Of a DNA stretch of 64,000 nt, positions 43,111 to 51,561 are shown piece by piece. The notes below the pieces were generated by a model. That model ran no database searches, was not told where the DNA came from, and saw only the letters and a program-made list of their open reading frames with translations. The position numbers and the translations under genes are program-made. Source of the DNA: Umboniibacter marinipuniceus (GTDB lineage Bacteria > Pseudomonadota > Gammaproteobacteria > Pseudomonadales > DSM-25080). The DNA lies in contig NZ_REFJ01000001.1 of the NCBI RefSeq assembly GCF_003688415.1, positions 292,645-356,644 on the forward strand, given 5' to 3'. The number at the start of each line of letters is the position of its first letter. Positions within the stretch are counted from its first letter, which is position 1.

Positions 43111-44178
43111 ATGCTAAGGCTGTTAATGATCATCACGGGATTGCTATTGAGCACAGCGGCTAAATCGGCGGTAATTTTGCAGTACCATCATGTTTCAGAT
43201 GATACCCCCGCATCAACGAGCATCTCCCCAGACTTATTTGCTCAGCATATGGCCTACGTAGAGGAGCTCGGCTATCAAGTCGTACCCTTGAGTGAGCTAG
43301 TGGCTAACTTGCGAAATGGTGAGGCCATTCCCGATGATGTTGTAGCCATCACCTTTGATGATGGATACAGCGATAATATGGCGGCGATCAAAGCTGAAAT
43401 CGTGCCGCGCGGTTGGCCCTTTACCATTTTTGTGCCGCCCCTGCTGATTGATCAACGCATCCGTGGGTACATGAGTTGGAATGAGCTAAATGAACTGAAA
43501 ACGCTGGGAGGTGAGTTATCGAACCACAGCTGGGAGCACAATCATCTAGCCGCAAAACTACCGGGTGAGTCAGACGAAGCCTGGTTAGCGCGCTTCCGTG
43601 AAGATCTACTCAAGGCCGAGGCCAGGATTGAAGCGATGACAGGTGAATCCCATAGGATTCTTGCCTATCCCTATGGTGAATTTTCACCGGAGATGCTTGA
43701 GGTGTTAGCTGAGGAAGGTTTCGCCGCAGTGGGGCAACAATCTGGTGCGGTGGGTGCACTATCCGATTTAGGGCACTTGCCAAGATTTCCATTTGGTGGG
43801 CCATACGGAACAGTCGAAGACTTTCATACCAAGGTCAGAACGTTAGCAATGCCGGTAGAGTCCGTGGTGCTAACCAGTGCTGATGAAACGCTAGTTAGCC
43901 ATATTCTCGACTACGGAAGTCCTTGGCCGCAAGCACATATAACGCTGCAGGATGACAGTGGTATCCGTGTTACCGGAATCAACTGCTTTGCATCGGGTTT
44001 AGGTGCACAAACGGTGGTCGCTGAAGGAGAAAACAGTTTCAGTGTTGTTGCCGATGGCGCACTTCAGAAGGGTCGTAGCCGATATAACTGTACAGCGGGA
44101 AGCAATCAACGACATCGCTTCTACTGGTTCTCTGTTCCAGTAGTGCAGCTGGATCAAGATGGTAATTGGGTTGACTAG
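43111..44178 (+). CDS. Secreted polysaccharide deacetylase (NodB-like)
   Basis: Carbohydrate esterase family 4-type deacetylase. The 355-aa precursor has a signal peptide (about 1-18, ending A-K-S-A) and a NodB domain (about 20-240): Q-Y-H-H-V near the start, T-F-D-D-G-Y-S-D-N near residue 91 with the metal/catalytic aspartates, S-N-H-S-W-E-H-N-H near 138 with the zinc histidines, and A-Y-P-Y-G-E-F near 190. A C-terminal beta-rich module of about 110 residues with two cysteines follows. ATG 43111 is preceded by GAGGAGAGG. The substrate could be peptidoglycan or exopolysaccharide such as PNAG. Confidence 0.85.
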   Translation: MLRLLMIITGLLLSTAAKSAVILQYHHVSDDTPASTSISPDLFAQHMAYVEELGYQVVPLSELVANLRNGEAIPDDVVAITFDDGYSDNMAAIKAEIVPRGWPFTIFVPPLLIDQRIRGYMSWNELNELKTLGGELSNHSWEHNHLAAKLPGESDEAWLARFREDLLKAEARIEAMTGESHRILAYPYGEFSPEMLEVLAEEGFAAVGQQSGAVGALSDLGHLPRFPFGGPYGTVEDFHTKVRTLAMPVESVVLTSADETLVSHILDYGSPWPQAHITLQDDSGIRVTGINCFASGLGAQTVVAEGENSFSVVADGALQKGRSRYNCTAGSNQRHRFYWFSVPVVQLDQDGNWVD

Positions 44179-44197
44179 CAGGTATCAGTTAGCCTAG

Positions 44198-44227
44198 GGG
44201 GCTCATCGGGGCTCGCAGGGGCTCACA
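44198..44227. repeat. 10-bp tandem repeat x3
   Basis: Three head-to-tail units start with GGGGCTC (44198-44207, 44208-44217, 44218-44227), followed by ATC, GCA and ACA. They lie in the 175-bp interval between the deacetylase and glucosaminidase stop codons. Confidence 0.75.
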
Positions 44228-44304
44228 GCTAGAAGCGGAGTTTCCGAGAGGATCAGAGCTGACTGTATTGGCATATAAACATGCTTGGACTGTTAAAGTA
44301 GGAT

Positions 44305-44330
44305 CGCCGCGGGCTAGGATACCCGCGGCG
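44305..44330. terminator. Perfect GC hairpin between two convergent genes
   Basis: CGCCGCGGG (44305-44313) and CCCGCGGCG (44322-44330) form a perfect 9-bp all-GC stem with an 8-nt loop, between the deacetylase (rightward) and the Bax-like gene (leftward). No T-run on either strand. Confidence 0.5.
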
Positions 44331-44353
44331 GCTGCTGGGCAATGGCTAGCAAG

Positions 44354-45187
44354 TTAATCTGTGAGTTTATTGACGCGAATGATGCTGCGCAACTCATCCA
44401 CATAGTGCTCGCCAATTCCTGAATAGCTCAGTAGTCCACCCACCATATCTGAGCCGGAAACGGGATGCCCATGTTCGTGGGCTTCAAGACGAATTTCTCT
44501 GGCGGGTTCATAGGCAGGGTGGCTATTAATGTTGTGAAAATAAGCGCGCACCGCGTCGTCCGGGTGGTCGAAGATTTGCACTTCATGGTGAGCGCCACTA
44601 GAGCGTTGTGATGGCACCAAGCCGCACCCTTCACGGAAGCACCACTGGCCGAAGAAGTTATTAGCTTGAACGGCGAAGCGAGAGGTGCCCCAGGCGGATT
44701 CAACGGCTGCTTGTGCGAGCGCCATGCTCATTGGAATCTCATCAACATGGCTGAGTAATTGCTCCTGATCGCACGGGTCAACGCGATACTCTTCACACCA
44801 AGGTGCTAGTTCTTCAGGGTTAGCTATGCTGCTAACGATCTCTCGCTCAGCCAACATGCGTTCGTTCTCGGCCGCTATAATTGGCCGGAAGTAGTCGAAG
44901 AAAGCCTGCTTCTTGGCTTTAGTGTCCGTGAAACTGCGAAAATCTGGTAAATCTTCCACTGGCGGTGGTGCGCGATCAACGCGAACCGGTGAGGTCGCTT
45001 GTCTTGTGTCGCTCGTCTCGACGTTCGAGAGGTTCGAGTTAGGGGTAGTGGATGAAGGCGTTGCGGAGTCAACAACACTGTCTTCTGAAGGAAGCGCTAC
45101 TTCCTTTGGTGTATCCACCATTACCAGCCAGCCAACTGCCACCGCGACGGTTAAAAATAGAATCAACAAAGATTGTTTTGAATTCAT
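44354..45187 (-). CDS. Bax-like glucosaminidase domain protein
   Basis: The 277-aa protein has an N-terminal membrane anchor (about residues 7-25), a Ser/Thr/Pro-rich linker to about residue 85 and a glucosaminidase (GH73-like) domain of the E. coli Bax type, with catalytic glutamate in A-Q-A-A-V-E-S-A-W-G-T-S-R-F and the N-N-F-F-G-Q-W-C-F block. It would cleave the glycan backbone of peptidoglycan from the periplasmic side. Two cysteines flank W-C-F-R-E-G-C-G. ATG 45187 has AAGGA about 10 nt upstream; ATG 45208 is an alternative. Confidence 0.85.
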   Translation of the reverse strand: MNSKQSLLILFLTVAVAVGWLVMVDTPKEVALPSEDSVVDSATPSSTTPNSNLSNVETSDTRQATSPVRVDRAPPPVEDLPDFRSFTDTKAKKQAFFDYFRPIIAAENERMLAEREIVSSIANPEELAPWCEEYRVDPCDQEQLLSHVDEIPMSMALAQAAVESAWGTSRFAVQANNFFGQWCFREGCGLVPSQRSSGAHHEVQIFDHPDDAVRAYFHNINSHPAYEPAREIRLEAHEHGHPVSGSDMVGGLLSYSGIGEHYVDELRSIIRVNKLTD

Positions 45188-45360
45188 TAAGCTATATTCC
45201 TTTATCATTATTTACGGCGACGTTGCAATGCGAGTCAGTTGGTATGGAGTTCTCTGACTAATGAGTTTAAACCATAAATGGCGCATTGCTAAAAAGCCGC
45301 GTTACAAGATGATATGCTAGCACGCTACGAGTTTTACGCTGCTTGGAGCAGGAGAGTAAA

Positions 45361-45966
45361 TTGCCCGATCAATCTTATCAAGTGCCAATAGGTCGTCATA
45401 TCACGGAAATCGAGGTCAAGAAGTCTCGATTTATCTGTTGGTTGGACTATGCAGAAGGGCGAGAGGATCTAAAGCGTCTCCTGGCTGAAGCGCGCAAGGC
45501 ACACCCAACTGCTAGTCATCACTGCTGGGCATTTACGAGTTTTAATGGCCGCCACGAAGGGCAAGGTGATGATGGCGAGCCCAAGGGTACCGCGGGGCGC
45601 CCCATACTCACTGTGCTCCAACACGCTGAGGTTAGTCATGTGGCCGCGGTGGTTATACGCTATTTCGGCGGCACTAAGCTGGGAACCGGCGGCTTAGCAA
45701 GAGCCTATGGCGAGGCGGCAAAACATGGCCTACAAACACTTGAGACGGAATACTATTCGCCCAAAGTTCGATTAAGCTTCGATGCGGGCTTTGAGCAGGA
45801 AGCACAGATTCGCTATATCGTTGCGCAGGCTGAGGCTGAAATCTTCGTGGAGTATGAGTCGTGCTTGAAAGTACTGGTAGACCTAAACGAGGCTAAACTG
45901 GACTTCGTGCGGGATCATCTGCGTCGAGATTTTCCACAGCTTGAAGTCCGTTTAGATGACGGTTAA
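45361..45966 (+). CDS. yigZ: YigZ/IMPACT family protein
   Basis: The 201-aa protein belongs to the UPF0029/YigZ family, related to eukaryotic IMPACT. N-terminal domain: E-V-K-K-S-R-F-I near residue 19, A-S-H-H-C-W-A-F near 46, D-D-G-E-P-K-G-T-A-G-R-P-I-L near 68 and R-Y-F-G-G-T-K-L-G-T-G-G-L-A-R-A-Y near 94. The C-terminal part is an EF-G domain IV/V-like fold, suggesting nucleic-acid or ribosome binding. Function is unclear. I chose TTG 45361 with GGAG 6 nt upstream; the frame also opens at TTG 45343. Confidence 0.9.
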   Translation: MPDQSYQVPIGRHITEIEVKKSRFICWLDYAEGREDLKRLLAEARKAHPTASHHCWAFTSFNGRHEGQGDDGEPKGTAGRPILTVLQHAEVSHVAAVVIRYFGGTKLGTGGLARAYGEAAKHGLQTLETEYYSPKVRLSFDAGFEQEAQIRYIVAQAEAEIFVEYESCLKVLVDLNEAKLDFVRDHLRRDFPQLEVRLDDG

Positions 45967-46021
45967 TGTAGCCCCCACCGCGATGACTCGTGTTTTCATC
46001 ATGCTGAATGAGTAGCTCCCA

Positions 46022-47794
46022 ATGTCAGGAAAAGTTTCACCACTTCGTCGATTATTACGTTATGCGGATGCCGATCGCCCGCAAGTTTATTGGGCAAGCT
46101 TTTGCTCGGTAGTGAATAAACTATTTGATATCGCCCCGGAAATTTTGATAGGCGTGGCCATTGATGTGGTGGTCCGGCAGGAGGAATCTTTTCTAGCGAG
46201 CTTGGGTATCGTTGACCCGGTTCATCAAATTATGTTGCTGGGCGTACTGACTTTCCTAATCTGGGCTGGTGAGTCACTGTTCGAATACTTCCATTTGGTT
46301 GCGTGGCGTAATTTGGCTCAACGACTTCAGCATCGTCTCCGAATTGACGCCTATGATCACCTCCAAAAGCAGGATCATAGTTATCTTGAGCAGCATAATA
46401 CCGGTCACTTTGTGGCGATTTTGAATGATGACGTCAATCAGCTGGAGCGCTTTCTTGACGGCGGAGCGAATGCGATGCTGCAAGTATTGACGGCGGTGAT
46501 TGGTGTGGGAACGGTGTTCTTCATTATTAACCCGACTATTGCCATGCTCGCATTCTTGCCTATCCCGGTAATTATCTATGGCGCTTTTTGGTTTCAAAAA
46601 CGTGCTGAGCCACGCTACAACAAGGTACGTGAGAAGGTTTCGCTGTTGAGCTCCCGCCTGAGCAATAACTTGAGCGGTGTGACAACTATTAAGAGCTTCA
46701 CGGCCGAAGCGCGAGAGAAATCTCGACTGGAGCAGGAGAGCACTGACTATGTCACCGCAAACCGAGAAGCGATTGCGGTCAGCTCAGCGTTTATTCCTGT
46801 TATTCGGATGGCGATCTTGACGGGTTTCCTCCTCACCTTTTGCGTAGGCGGTTATATGAGTCTTCAGGGTGACTTGGAGGTAGGCGCCTACGGGTTGTTA
46901 GTATTCTTGACTCAGCGTCTACTTTGGCCACTTACTCAACTTGCCAGTACGATTGATCTGTACGAACGTGCGATGGCTTCAACGCGTCGAATTTTAGATG
47001 TGCTCTCCGTGAAGTCTCAGCTTTCAAATGGTGGCCATAAGTTACCGGCCAAGTCAGTGAAGGGTGCCATAAGTATTGACAGTGTCAGCTTTGCGTATCA
47101 GTCGTCGCGACCGGTAATTAACCAACTTTCACTTGATATTCAACCGGGTACTACGGTGGCGTTTGTGGGGGCGACAGGCGCTGGTAAAAGCACCATTACT
47201 AAGCTACTACTTCGTTTCTATGATCCGAGTTCCGGCGCGGTGAAACTAGATGGAGTTAGCCTTACGGATTGGGATACGCAGTCCCTGCGAGATACTATTG
47301 GCCTAGTCAGCCAGGATGTCTTCCTGTTTCACGGGACGGTGCGCGAGAATATTGCCTTCGGCGAGCCAAATGCCAGTCTCGAAGCGGTAGAAAAGGCGGC
47401 TAAGTTGGCCGAAGCACATGAATTTATTAACGAGCTACCCAACGGCTATGACTCCATTGTGGGTGAGCGCGGTCAGAAACTCTCCGGTGGTCAGCGACAA
47501 CGTTTATCCATCGCACGGGCGTTACTTAAAGATCCTCGGGTGCTTATCTTGGATGAAGCAACTTCGGCAGTTGATAATGAAACCGAGGCCGCTATTCAGC
47601 GGTCACTGACGCAGATCCGTGAAGGTCGAACTTTGATCATGATTGCCCACCGTCTATCTACTATTGTCGATGCCGATCAGATTGTGGTGCTGGATAAGGG
47701 GCGCATCGTTCAGCAGGGTACTCATTCGGAGCTAGTGGCTGAAAACGGCATTTATCGCCAGCTTTGGGATGTTCAAACGGGTGGCGTAGCTTAG
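46022..47794 (+). CDS. ABC transporter, fused permease-ATPase (MsbA/MDR type exporter)
   Basis: The 590-aa half-transporter has six membrane helices (about 20-310) and a C-terminal nucleotide-binding domain (about 345-590). Motifs: Walker A G-A-T-G-A-G-K-S-T, Q loop V-S-Q-D-V-F-L-F, signature L-S-G-G-Q-R-Q-R-L-S, Walker B V-L-I-L-D-E-A-T-S-A-V-D-N and H-loop I-A-H-R-L-S-T. It would dimerise and export a lipid, peptide or drug; the substrate cannot be told. It is unlike MsbA proper in its neighbours: no lpxK follows. A 13-bp minisatellite begins 10 bp after the stop. Confidence 0.9.
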   Translation: MSGKVSPLRRLLRYADADRPQVYWASFCSVVNKLFDIAPEILIGVAIDVVVRQEESFLASLGIVDPVHQIMLLGVLTFLIWAGESLFEYFHLVAWRNLAQRLQHRLRIDAYDHLQKQDHSYLEQHNTGHFVAILNDDVNQLERFLDGGANAMLQVLTAVIGVGTVFFIINPTIAMLAFLPIPVIIYGAFWFQKRAEPRYNKVREKVSLLSSRLSNNLSGVTTIKSFTAEAREKSRLEQESTDYVTANREAIAVSSAFIPVIRMAILTGFLLTFCVGGYMSLQGDLEVGAYGLLVFLTQRLLWPLTQLASTIDLYERAMASTRRILDVLSVKSQLSNGGHKLPAKSVKGAISIDSVSFAYQSSRPVINQLSLDIQPGTTVAFVGATGAGKSTITKLLLRFYDPSSGAVKLDGVSLTDWDTQSLRDTIGLVSQDVFLFHGTVRENIAFGEPNASLEAVEKAAKLAEAHEFINELPNGYDSIVGERGQKLSGGQRQRLSIARALLKDPRVLILDEATSAVDNETEAAIQRSLTQIREGRTLIMIAHRLSTIVDADQIVVLDKGRIVQQGTHSELVAENGIYRQLWDVQTGGVA

Positions 47795-47803
47795 TCGGGC
47801 GTT

Positions 47804-47899
47804 GAGTTTAGGCTGAGAGTTTAGGCTGAGAGTTTAGGCTGAGAGTTTAGGCTGAGAGTTTAGGCTGAGAGTTTAGGCTGAGAGTTTAGGCTGAGAGTT
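47804..47899. repeat. 13-bp minisatellite, about 7.4 copies
   Basis: Seven exact head-to-tail copies of GAGTTTAGGCTGA (47804-47894) plus a 5-base partial copy lie between the ABC exporter stop and the phage-P-like stop. The period is not a multiple of 3, and no reading frame crosses it. Copies are identical, so the array is recent or actively homogenised; copy number may vary between strains. Confidence 0.95.
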
Positions 47900-47935
47900 G
47901 TTACATTTATAAGGTATGAGCTAGCGACCTAGCCG

Positions 47936-48583
47936 CTAGCTCATATTCAATTTTTTCTTGAGTGCCTTCATATTCTCCAGCTGCTCGGCCTTTGACAGCG
48001 GCTGCGAAATTTCACTTGGTAATTCTTTCACTTCGGGTGCAGGTATAAACTCACCCTCTACCACTTTCTGGCACCAGCTTTCGTAATGCTGAGTGAAAAT
48101 AGGCAACACCTTTTGCTCGGTCTCGGAGGCAATTAGATGCCAACCGGTAGCACTGCCAGCGTGGTATACAATGGGGTTGCTCCACTTGAAAGCGGCGCGC
48201 GGAGTAGGTGCGTTGCAGGCCTCAACATACGCAGCACGTACACCGGGTAAGTCATGCGCAGCAAACAACTCACGACGACAAAATTGTTGCATTTTGAATA
48301 GTGTTGGTAAGTACTCACTGTTGTTAATGAGTTTCTTTACCGCCTTCAAAATAATATCTGCCTCAAAACACTGCAGGGATTCAGCCCAGAGTCTTCGCAT
48401 GTGTGTGAGTGTTTGATCATCTTTGAAGGCAGCCAAAAACTGGTTGTGATAATTCAGGCGCAGAATGCCTACTACCTGATTAATGGCATCAATATGAGTT
48501 TCCGAAAAAACTGCTTTAGTTTGCCCAGCTGCGATCTTGGACGAGTTCCCCTGTTGATAGGTCACGCGTGGCTCTGTTGCCAT
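47936..48583 (-). CDS. Phage replication protein P-like (putative helicase loader)
   Basis: The 215-aa protein resembles lambda P-like replication proteins, which bind the replicative helicase DnaB and bring it to the origin. The family-like core is Y-H-N-Q-F-L-A-A-F-K-D-D-Q-T-L ... M-R-R-L-W-A-E-S-L near residues 47-75 and the helical block to about 110. No Walker motif is seen, so it is unlike the ATPase DnaC. Start ATG 48583 has AGGAG 7 nt upstream; it overlaps the DnaT-like gene by 68 bp. The pair looks like an E. coli dnaT-dnaC equivalent. No phage genes are near. I am sure of the neighbourhood but only moderately of the P assignment. Confidence 0.6.
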   Translation of the reverse strand: MATEPRVTYQQGNSSKIAAGQTKAVFSETHIDAINQVVGILRLNYHNQFLAAFKDDQTLTHMRRLWAESLQCFEADIILKAVKKLINNSEYLPTLFKMQQFCRRELFAAHDLPGVRAAYVEACNAPTPRAAFKWSNPIVYHAGSATGWHLIASETEQKVLPIFTQHYESWCQKVVEGEFIPAPEVKELPSEISQPLSKAEQLENMKALKKKLNMS

Positions 48584-49634
48584 GATTATCTCCTGTTGTC
48601 GACACGACACCCTGTTGGTGGCGTTGTGCCCAACGATGTTTAACATGCTGTAGAAACTTACTATTCCATGAACGATGTAGCTGTTGGCTTTCGCGCCAAT
48701 AGAGCACGAACTCACCCACTACGCTGGCGGCAAAATCGGCTGGGATATTAGCCATCGCGAGAATATCGATAACATCTCGGTCGGGCTGCCAATTCGGGGC
48801 GATAGGCTGCGGGTTGGTGTCATGCTTAATATTATGGGAATAGGACTGCCATTGGCGACGAATATGTTGCAGGAACTTTGAGTCCCATGTTGACGAACTG
48901 TCACCGCGTTCGCGCCAATAGAGTTTGAATTCTGGAACGCAGTCATCAATGAAGCTCTGTGGTACTCCATCTCTTAACAAAATATTAGTGACATCGTCGC
49001 CGGGAATCCAACCCTCGTTCAACGGCTGCTTGCGAGCGGACTCGGCCTCGTCTTGCTGATGCTCTCGCCATTTTCGGCGAACCTGAGCAGCAAACTTACT
49101 TCCCCACGCATTGTGTGCGGTGCCACGCTCGCGCCAATAACTAACGAACTCAGTAAGTTGTTCAAGTGCAAATTCTCGGCTTACGCCAAACTGAGTTAGC
49201 GTTCGCATATCGTCTTCACTTGGTTGCCAGTTTGGCGCCATGGGTGAAGCGGCGTTAAATTGTGTGGGGGTAGGCCGCGCAATGGCTTGGGTGACCGGAG
49301 CCATTCGCTGTTCAACGCTAGCTGATAATTGCTGTGGGATCAGCCGGTAAATAAGTTCATTACTTTCAGAAACTGGGGGTGAAGCAACGATAATTGCGGA
49401 CTGATTGTTCAGGCTTTGAATAATGCGTTGCAGGTCTTGAGTATTCCAAAAAGGGAATAGCTTTAGTAAGCGGGGACCTTCGAGTTTGACCCAGGCATGT
49501 CCGTCTTTACCTTTAACACCGCGAATGATTACTGCTTCATTCAAATGGCTCAGCAGCACAGCTTCTTCTAGCCCGTACTTGACGGCTAGTTCGCGCGCAA
49601 CGCTGATGGTGCTATTGGTTAATAACGCGGTCAT
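48516..49634 (-). CDS. Protein with three DnaT-type domains
   Basis: The 372-aa protein carries an N-terminal winged-helix-like region (residues about 1-95: I-S-V-A-R-E-L-A-V-K-Y-G-L-E-E-A-V-L-L) of the phage replication-organiser type, then a linker and three DnaT-like ssDNA-binding domains at about 134-190, 208-263 and 280-336. Each has N/G-W-x-P-x-x-D, then E-F-x-x-Y-W-R-E and W-x-S-K-F-x-x-x-V/I-R-R/K-x-W. E. coli DnaT is 179 aa with one such domain. The repeats are also similar at DNA level (CGCGCCAATA three times). The gene is followed by the P-like gene; together they are a likely primosome operon. ATG 49634 chosen. Confidence 0.8.
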   Translation of the reverse strand: MTALLTNSTISVARELAVKYGLEEAVLLSHLNEAVIIRGVKGKDGHAWVKLEGPRLLKLFPFWNTQDLQRIIQSLNNQSAIIVASPPVSESNELIYRLIPQQLSASVEQRMAPVTQAIARPTPTQFNAASPMAPNWQPSEDDMRTLTQFGVSREFALEQLTEFVSYWRERGTAHNAWGSKFAAQVRRKWREHQQDEAESARKQPLNEGWIPGDDVTNILLRDGVPQSFIDDCVPEFKLYWRERGDSSSTWDSKFLQHIRRQWQSYSHNIKHDTNPQPIAPNWQPDRDVIDILAMANIPADFAASVVGEFVLYWRESQQLHRSWNSKFLQHVKHRWAQRHQQGVVSTTGDNHGNRATRDLSTGELVQDRSWAN

Positions 49635-50181
49635 GTTTAACTCTCTACGATTGGTCAAACAGCATAACACAGCAATTCAGCTAAATTCATTAGGGAATTT
49701 ATGAAAACTGGGATGTGATCAAATCTACGTGAGTACTGTTAACCGCTTAGTTGAAAACCCCTATTTTGTCTCTTAAAGACATCTCTAGTGTCTCCTTAAG
49801 TATTGAATCCGAATCAAGGCTGGCGTAATGTAGGTGTACATGGAGTAGCATCGTTCACACTGAGTACTGTGTTGAGCGCTTTGGGGGAGGCTCGTTGTTC
49901 TTTGAATAGCGATTTGCTCCACAGTATATCGAGCGGGCATTTTTGCACACGGACGTGCTACTTCATGTACTTTAGCTTTCAATTTCGTTGTTCAGAGTCC
50001 GCTCAGCAATCTTAAAACTCCGCTCACAACGCTTTCGCGAACGATCCATCATCATTGTCCACAACCCGGTTTAACACCGCGGAAAGTCACCGTATCAGAA
50101 CGTCACTATCAGAAGTTGGCGACATGTGATTGCATCCTGTAACATCAAATACTTCCCTTTTATTCTTTGGAGCATAGCCCT
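49635..50181. other. 547-bp interval without a recognised gene
   Basis: No protein or RNA gene could be supported. It contains a hairpin-capable CTTAA/AGACA segment near 49772-49801, two copies of TGAGTACTGT (49730-49739 and 49861-49870), and a weak promoter for radA (TTGGCG at 50116, 18 bp before TAACAT at 50140-50145). It is the largest unexplained interval of the window, between the divergent dnaT-like and radA genes. Confidence 0.5.
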
Positions 50182-51561
50182 GTGGCAAAAACCAAGTCAG
50201 CCTTCGTCTGCAATGATTGCGGTTCAGATTATCCCCGTTGGCAGGGGCAGTGTAATGACTGCGGTGCTTGGAATACGCTTTCGGAGGTTCGCTTAGGGGG
50301 TGCCTCATCGCGAGCAAAGCCCGTGGCGGCGGCGCGAGGAGGCTACGCAGGATCTGCCGGCGGGCAAACCGTTCAGACACTCGCCGACATCAACTTAGAA
50401 GATTTGCCGCGTTTTAGCAGCGGTAGTGTTGAGTTTGACCGCGTACTTGGCGGCGGCATGGTTCCAGGCTCCGCGATTTTGATGGGCGGACACCCCGGAG
50501 CAGGTAAATCTACGTTGCTACTGGAGACGCTTTGCTACCTGGCGCAACAAAATAGCTGCTTGTATGTCACTGGTGAGGAGTCACTGCAACAGGTTGCCAT
50601 GCGTGCGAATAGATTGGGGTTGCCCGTCGACAAATTAAAAATGCTTTCCGAGACCAGCGTTGAGTCAATTTGTCAGGTTGCCGAGAAAGAGCAACCTAAG
50701 GTCATGGTGATTGACTCAATACAGGTTGTGCACATGGAGGACATAAGCTCGGCTCCCGGCTCGGTCTCTCAGGTTCGAGAATCAGCGGCCTTTCTGACCC
50801 GCTATGCAAAGCAAACGGGCACGGTGCTCCTATTGGTGGGACACGTGACAAAAGATGGTAGTTTGGCGGGGCCTAAAGTACTTGAGCATATGATTGATGC
50901 TTCGTTGCTGTTAGAAGGCACGCATGATTCGCGATTTCGGACACTTCGAGGGCAAAAGAATCGTTTTGGCGCGGTAAATGAACTAGGTGTCTTCGCAATG
51001 ACTGACAAGGGGCTCAAAGCGGTGGCAAATCCGTCTGCGATCTTCCTACAAAAGGATCAGGCCGTCAGTTCGGGCTCAGCAATTATGGCCGTTTGGGAGG
51101 GCACTCGCCCGCTTCTCGTTGAGCTTCAAGCGCTGGTGGATGATTCTCACACAGGGCACCCGAAGCGCGTAGCGGTAGGCCTAGATGCTAATCGTCTGTC
51201 AATGTTACTTGCTGTGCTTCATCGCCACGGAGGAATCATGGTGGGTGATCAGGACGTCTTCGTAAACGTAGTTGGCGGTGTGAAAGTATTAGAAACCTCG
51301 GCGGATCTGGCGCTGTTATGCGCGATTGTATCCAGTCTGAGAGATAACGCCCTGCCTCGAGATCTCTTGGTGTTTGGCGAAGTTGGTCTGAGCGGTGAAA
51401 TTCGTCCTGTCCCGTCAGGTCAAGAACGCTTACGCGAGGCGGTGAAACATGGTTTCACTCGCATTGTGCTACCAAAATCTAACGCGCCATCGGCTAAAAT
51501 CCCGGGTGTGGAAGTTGTCGCCGTTGCAACCCTCGCTGAAGCGTTGGAAGCGCTGTTTTAG
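50182..51561 (+). CDS. radA: DNA repair protein RadA
   Basis: RadA is a hexameric RecA-family helicase that drives branch migration in recombination. The 459-aa protein (E. coli 460) has a C4 zinc finger (C-N-D-C-G ... C-N-D-C-G), Walker [10 protein letters not shown], the RadA-specific [11 protein letters not shown] motif and a C-terminal Lon-like domain. I chose GTG 50182, since the product then begins A-K-T-K-S-A-F-V-C like its relatives, with GGAG 9 nt upstream. Its last 4 bp overlap the convergent mgsA gene. Confidence 0.96.
   Translation: MAKTKSAFVCNDCGSDYPRWQGQCNDCGAWNTLSEVRLGGASSRAKPVAAARGGYAGSAGGQTVQTLADINLEDLPRFSSGSVEFDRVLGGGMVPGSAILMGGHPGAGKSTLLLETLCYLAQQNSCLYVTGEESLQQVAMRANRLGLPVDKLKMLSETSVESICQVAEKEQPKVMVIDSIQVVHMEDISSAPGSVSQVRESAAFLTRYAKQTGTVLLLVGHVTKDGSLAGPKVLEHMIDASLLLEGTHDSRFRTLRGQKNRFGAVNELGVFAMTDKGLKAVANPSAIFLQKDQAVSSGSAIMAVWEGTRPLLVELQALVDDSHTGHPKRVAVGLDANRLSMLLAVLHRHGGIMVGDQDVFVNVVGGVKVLETSADLALLCAIVSSLRDNALPRDLLVFGEVGLSGEIRPVPSGQERLREAVKHGFTRIVLPKSNAPSAKIPGVEVVAVATLAEALEALF

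Noticed and set aside
47804-47899. CRISPR array
   Set aside because: The 13-bp units are directly contiguous, with no spacers and no cas genes.
47936-49634. Prophage or prophage remnant around the DnaT-like/P-like pair
   Set aside because: No integrase, repressor, structural or lysis genes, and both flanks are housekeeping genes; the pair seems resident.
49803-50015. 70-aa open frame in the gap before radA
   Set aside because: No ribosome site, odd composition (Cys/Ser-rich), and no neighbour link.
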